Shown: one piece after another, positions 61,850 to 64,000 of the stretch
Layout of the letters: every line of letters begins with the position of its first letter
Position numbering within the stretch: the first letter of the stretch is position 1
From: Bacillus sp. Marseille-Q3570
GTDB taxonomy: Bacteria > Bacillota > Bacilli > Bacillales > Fictibacillaceae
Length of the DNA: 64,000 bases
Reading direction: 5' to 3'
Assembly: GCF_946151055.1 (NCBI RefSeq)
Contig: NZ_CAMGYZ010000003.1
Location: forward strand, 310,001-374,000
Notes under the pieces: generated by a model
Told to the model about the DNA's origin: nothing
What the model saw: the letters and a program-made list of their open reading frames with translations, nothing else
The model's database searches: none
Made by a program: the position numbers and the translations under genes

Positions 61850-62063
61850 CTAATTTCACTTTTTTAGATGTCGTTTGCCATTTTCCCCTTGTTGGACTTG
61901 ACACCAAGTTATTATACGTTAGTACGTTTAAATCTCGCTGAATCGTTCTTTGTGTCGTACCGAATTCGTCGACAAGCTGTTGTGTTGTGACCGTACCACT
62001 TTCATTGATAAACATATAGATTGCTTTAACACGGTTCAACATACGTTCAGTCGAAGGACTCAA
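61845..62063 (-). CDS. ytzE: DeoR-type small HTH regulator YtzE
   Basis: 72 residues, one winged helix-turn-helix (TTQQLVDEFGTTQRTIQRDL) with no effector domain. Same size as B. subtilis YtzE. TTG start after GGAGTGG. Targets unknown. Confidence 0.88.
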   Translation of the reverse strand: MSPSTERMLNRVKAIYMFINESGTVTTQQLVDEFGTTQRTIQRDLNVLTYNNLVSSPTRGKWQTTSKKVKLA

Positions 62064-62407
62064 ACAACCACTCCTTACCTTTTTTGCACTGCTACGTTAC
62101 AACTTCAGTGTACCCACTGAGTGTTAATATAATATTAATATCTTGTTTAAATATTCAAAAAATTATAATTGCAGATACACTGGACAATTAGTGCTTGGTT
62201 CATAGGAAACTGTTGCATAGAGATGTGACTGACTGCCATTCCAAGTCAGATTTCCGTAACACCCCACTGTACTTCTCATTTTCGAGTGGATTTCGGATAA
62301 TAACGATCCCCCACCTCCTAGTTAGAAATATTGTATAATAATTCTGTGAATAATTCAAAGTGTGTATCCATAATTTGTGTTATTGTCGTAAAGGAAGGAG
62401 GAAATCT
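62064..62407. other. Intergenic region before the potassium channel gene
   Basis: No gene seen. CAGTGtaccCACTG palindrome at 62115 and CTGACT/AGTCAG inverted repeat near 62232; TATAAT at 62334-62339 is a candidate -10 for the channel gene, with no good -35. Confidence 0.5.
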
Positions 62408-63421
62408 GTGTTACTTTTAAAACGATTTTGGATTAGTGTCATCAAACTGAATACTGTTTTCATTTTTTTATCAAGCTTGATATTGATTGTTGGAAGTACG
62501 TGGATCATGGGGTTGATCGAGCCTGAGACATTTTCCAACCCATTCGATGCCTTTTGGTGGGTAATGACAACAGTAACCACTGTCGGCTATGGGGATTTCT
62601 ATCCAAGTTCTGTCGGAGGTCGTATTTACGCCGTCTTTTTATACATAATCGGTATTGGGTTGATCGGTGTTGTCATTGGAAAAGTAGTGGATGGTTTTGG
62701 AATGATCAGGCGCAGGAAGGAGGAAGGGTTGTTGGACTATAAATACGAAGGACATATTGTCATCATTGGGTGGTCGCAGAAAGCGCGATTCGCTATAGAA
62801 GAAATTTTGCAATCAGAAGAAATCGATGAGGTGGTAATCATCGATCAATTACCGAAATCACCTTATCTGCATGAAAATGTTCATTACATCCAGGGGGACG
62901 CGGCACATGAAGAGGTTCTCCTGCAGGCGAATCTACCAGGAGCAAAATCAGTATTGCTCTTTGCCGATGATACAATCAAAGATCCTCTGCTTACGGATGG
63001 AAAGACATTATTGATTGTTACGACGATTGAAAGCCTTTCTCCAGATATTCATAGCACTGTTGAAATCTTGAATGAGAACCATATCAAAAACTTCCGGCAT
63101 GTAAAAGTGGACGAGTTCATTCTATCAAACGAGACGATTTCACGATTGGCTGTCCGTTCAGCGATTTCTAACGGAATTTCAAAAATATACAGTCAGCTGA
63201 TGAGCCGTGGTATCGGGGACAACCTTTATGAAATCAAACGAAAACCGCACTGGAAAATCTATCAGGATGCTTTTGATGAGTTGATCAAAGAGGGAGCAAC
63301 CTTAATTGCAGATGGGGATAAGATGGATATCAATCGCAGGAGGAAGGAAGCTATTCCTTCACATGCAAGGTTGTTCGTCATTTGTGATCGTGAAACATAC
63401 GAAAGAATTCAAGCTTCTTAA
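62408..63421 (+). CDS. Two-helix potassium channel with RCK (TrkA-N) domain
   Basis: 337 residues. Two membrane helices (about 12-35 and 72-98) around a pore loop with the selectivity filter TTVTTVGYGD, then a cytosolic TrkA-N/RCK domain (HIVIIGWSQKARFAIEE). Resembles MthK and B. subtilis YugO; would work as a tetramer. The RCK Rossmann loop GWSQKA departs from GxGxxG, so the nucleotide ligand is uncertain. GTG start after GGAGG. Confidence 0.92.
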   Translation: MLLLKRFWISVIKLNTVFIFLSSLILIVGSTWIMGLIEPETFSNPFDAFWWVMTTVTTVGYGDFYPSSVGGRIYAVFLYIIGIGLIGVVIGKVVDGFGMIRRRKEEGLLDYKYEGHIVIIGWSQKARFAIEEILQSEEIDEVVIIDQLPKSPYLHENVHYIQGDAAHEEVLLQANLPGAKSVLLFADDTIKDPLLTDGKTLLIVTTIESLSPDIHSTVEILNENHIKNFRHVKVDEFILSNETISRLAVRSAISNGISKIYSQLMSRGIGDNLYEIKRKPHWKIYQDAFDELIKEGATLIADGDKMDINRRRKEAIPSHARLFVICDRETYERIQAS

Positions 63422-63439
63422 TCAGAGGGATGTGATTGT

Positions 63440-64000
63440 ATGATTGATTGGAAAAATGAAGTAGAAAAGCGAAAAGAGGATTTCTTGAATGATTTACAGG
63501 ATCTATTAAGGTTTGAGTCTATCCTCGATCCTGAAACAGTCCAAGAAGGTGCTCCTTTCGGAGAAGGCATTCAGCGTACGCTATGCCATCTATTGGAAAA
63601 AGGAGAAGCGGACGGTTTTACAAGTAAAAATCTTGACGGTTATGCTGGTCATTTGGAATTCGGAAAAGGGAAAGAGTTAATCGGAATCCTTTGCCATATA
63701 GACGTCGTGCCTGCTGGGGACGGTTGGAGTTCGGATCCATTTGCAGCAGAAATCAGAGACGGTCGAATTTATGCTAGAGGAGCGATCGATGATAAAGGAC
63801 CTACCATGGCAGCATACTATGCGATGAAAATCGTCAAAGACCTAGGTCTTGATTTGAACAGGCGGGTAAGAATGATCATTGGAACAGATGAAGAAAGCAA
63901 TTGGAACTGTGTAAAGCATTATTTCAAGCATGAGGAAATGCCTACGATGGGTTTCGCGCCTGATGCAAGCTTTCCGATCATATATGCCGAAAAAGGATTA
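63440..64000 (+). CDS. pepV: Dipeptidase PepV, partial (M20 family)
   Basis: First 187 codons; the gene continues past the right edge. [12 protein letters not shown] carries the first zinc ligand His and catalytic Asp, IDDKGP the bridging Asp, and TDEESNW the general-base and ligand Glu. Cleaves dipeptides with an unblocked N-terminus. AGAGGGATGTG precedes the ATG. Eighteen bases after the channel gene, same strand. Confidence 0.93.
   Translation, partial: MIDWKNEVEKRKEDFLNDLQDLLRFESILDPETVQEGAPFGEGIQRTLCHLLEKGEADGFTSKNLDGYAGHLEFGKGKELIGILCHIDVVPAGDGWSSDPFAAEIRDGRIYARGAIDDKGPTMAAYYAMKIVKDLGLDLNRRVRMIIGTDEESNWNCVKHYFKHEEMPTMGFAPDASFPIIYAEKGL

Overview
The window comes from a spore-forming member of the Bacillaceae with moderate to low GC. 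It carries an SspH-type spore protein and a Cse60-like sporulation protein, and most of its gene order matches the men / ytkD-ytl-ytm-pckA-metK-yto-ytp-ytq-leuS-ytg-ytz-pepV part of the Bacillus subtilis chromosome. I saw no rRNA, tRNA, CRISPR array, complete insertion sequence or prophage.

Layout. 0-5.2 kb: spore protein fragment, ThiF/MoeB adenylyltransferase, secreted subtilisin, and a MacB-type ABC pair. 5.5-15 kb: near-complete menaquinone pathway (probable menI and menA on the minus strand, then menF-D-H-B and menE-C on the plus strand). 15.3-24.5 kb: SodC lipoprotein, a large PAS/GAF/GGDEF/EAL cyclic-di-GMP protein, SGNH hydrolase, a 52-bp tandem repeat array, an ECF sigma factor with its DUF4179-type partner, and a DNA glycosylase. 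24.5-29.6 kb: bioY behind a good BirA operator, followed by an acyl-CoA ligase, a thiolase lacking one catalytic cysteine, two hot-dog hydratase-like subunits and a ketoreductase. 29.6-33.5 kb: accessory region with a cyclic-di-GMP-I riboswitch in front of a 61-residue membrane protein, tandem Spo0A-like boxes, several small unknown genes, and a holin-like gene. 33.5-49.6 kb: ytkD, the ytlDCA transporter, ytmA, pckA, a SAM-I riboswitch with metK, PAP2, VOC, ytoA, ytpAB, ytqAB, yttB, a second PAP2 and an HD hydrolase. 49.6-64 kb: leucine T-box, a palindromic repeat insertion, leuS, a cobalamin riboswitch with no recognisable target gene, thioesterase, two rhodanese-like proteins, cse60, Nudix, GNAT, HI0933-family flavoprotein, MurJ-like YtgP, pseudouridine synthase, PRC-barrel protein, YtzE, a potassium channel, and the start of pepV.

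How the parts work together. The men genes take chorismate to demethylmenaquinone (MenG and the prenyl diphosphate synthase are outside). PckA and MetK are controlled by sites visible in the sequence: a CcpN-like box and a SAM riboswitch. The cyclic-di-GMP enzyme and the cyclic-di-GMP riboswitch lie 10 kb apart and may belong to one signalling circuit. Intergenic DNA is unusually rich in small structured repeats: an approximately 85-bp three-hairpin element (seven copies), GGACACCAGAGCCC-type and GGTGCCTGGCACC-type palindromes, a 52-bp array, 21-bp arrays, and a palindromic element between the leuS T-box and its gene.

Most promising for follow-up: the cyclic-di-GMP riboswitch/small membrane protein unit, the BirA-controlled acyl-CoA cluster, the orphan cobalamin riboswitch, and the 52-bp array with paired-arm covariation.
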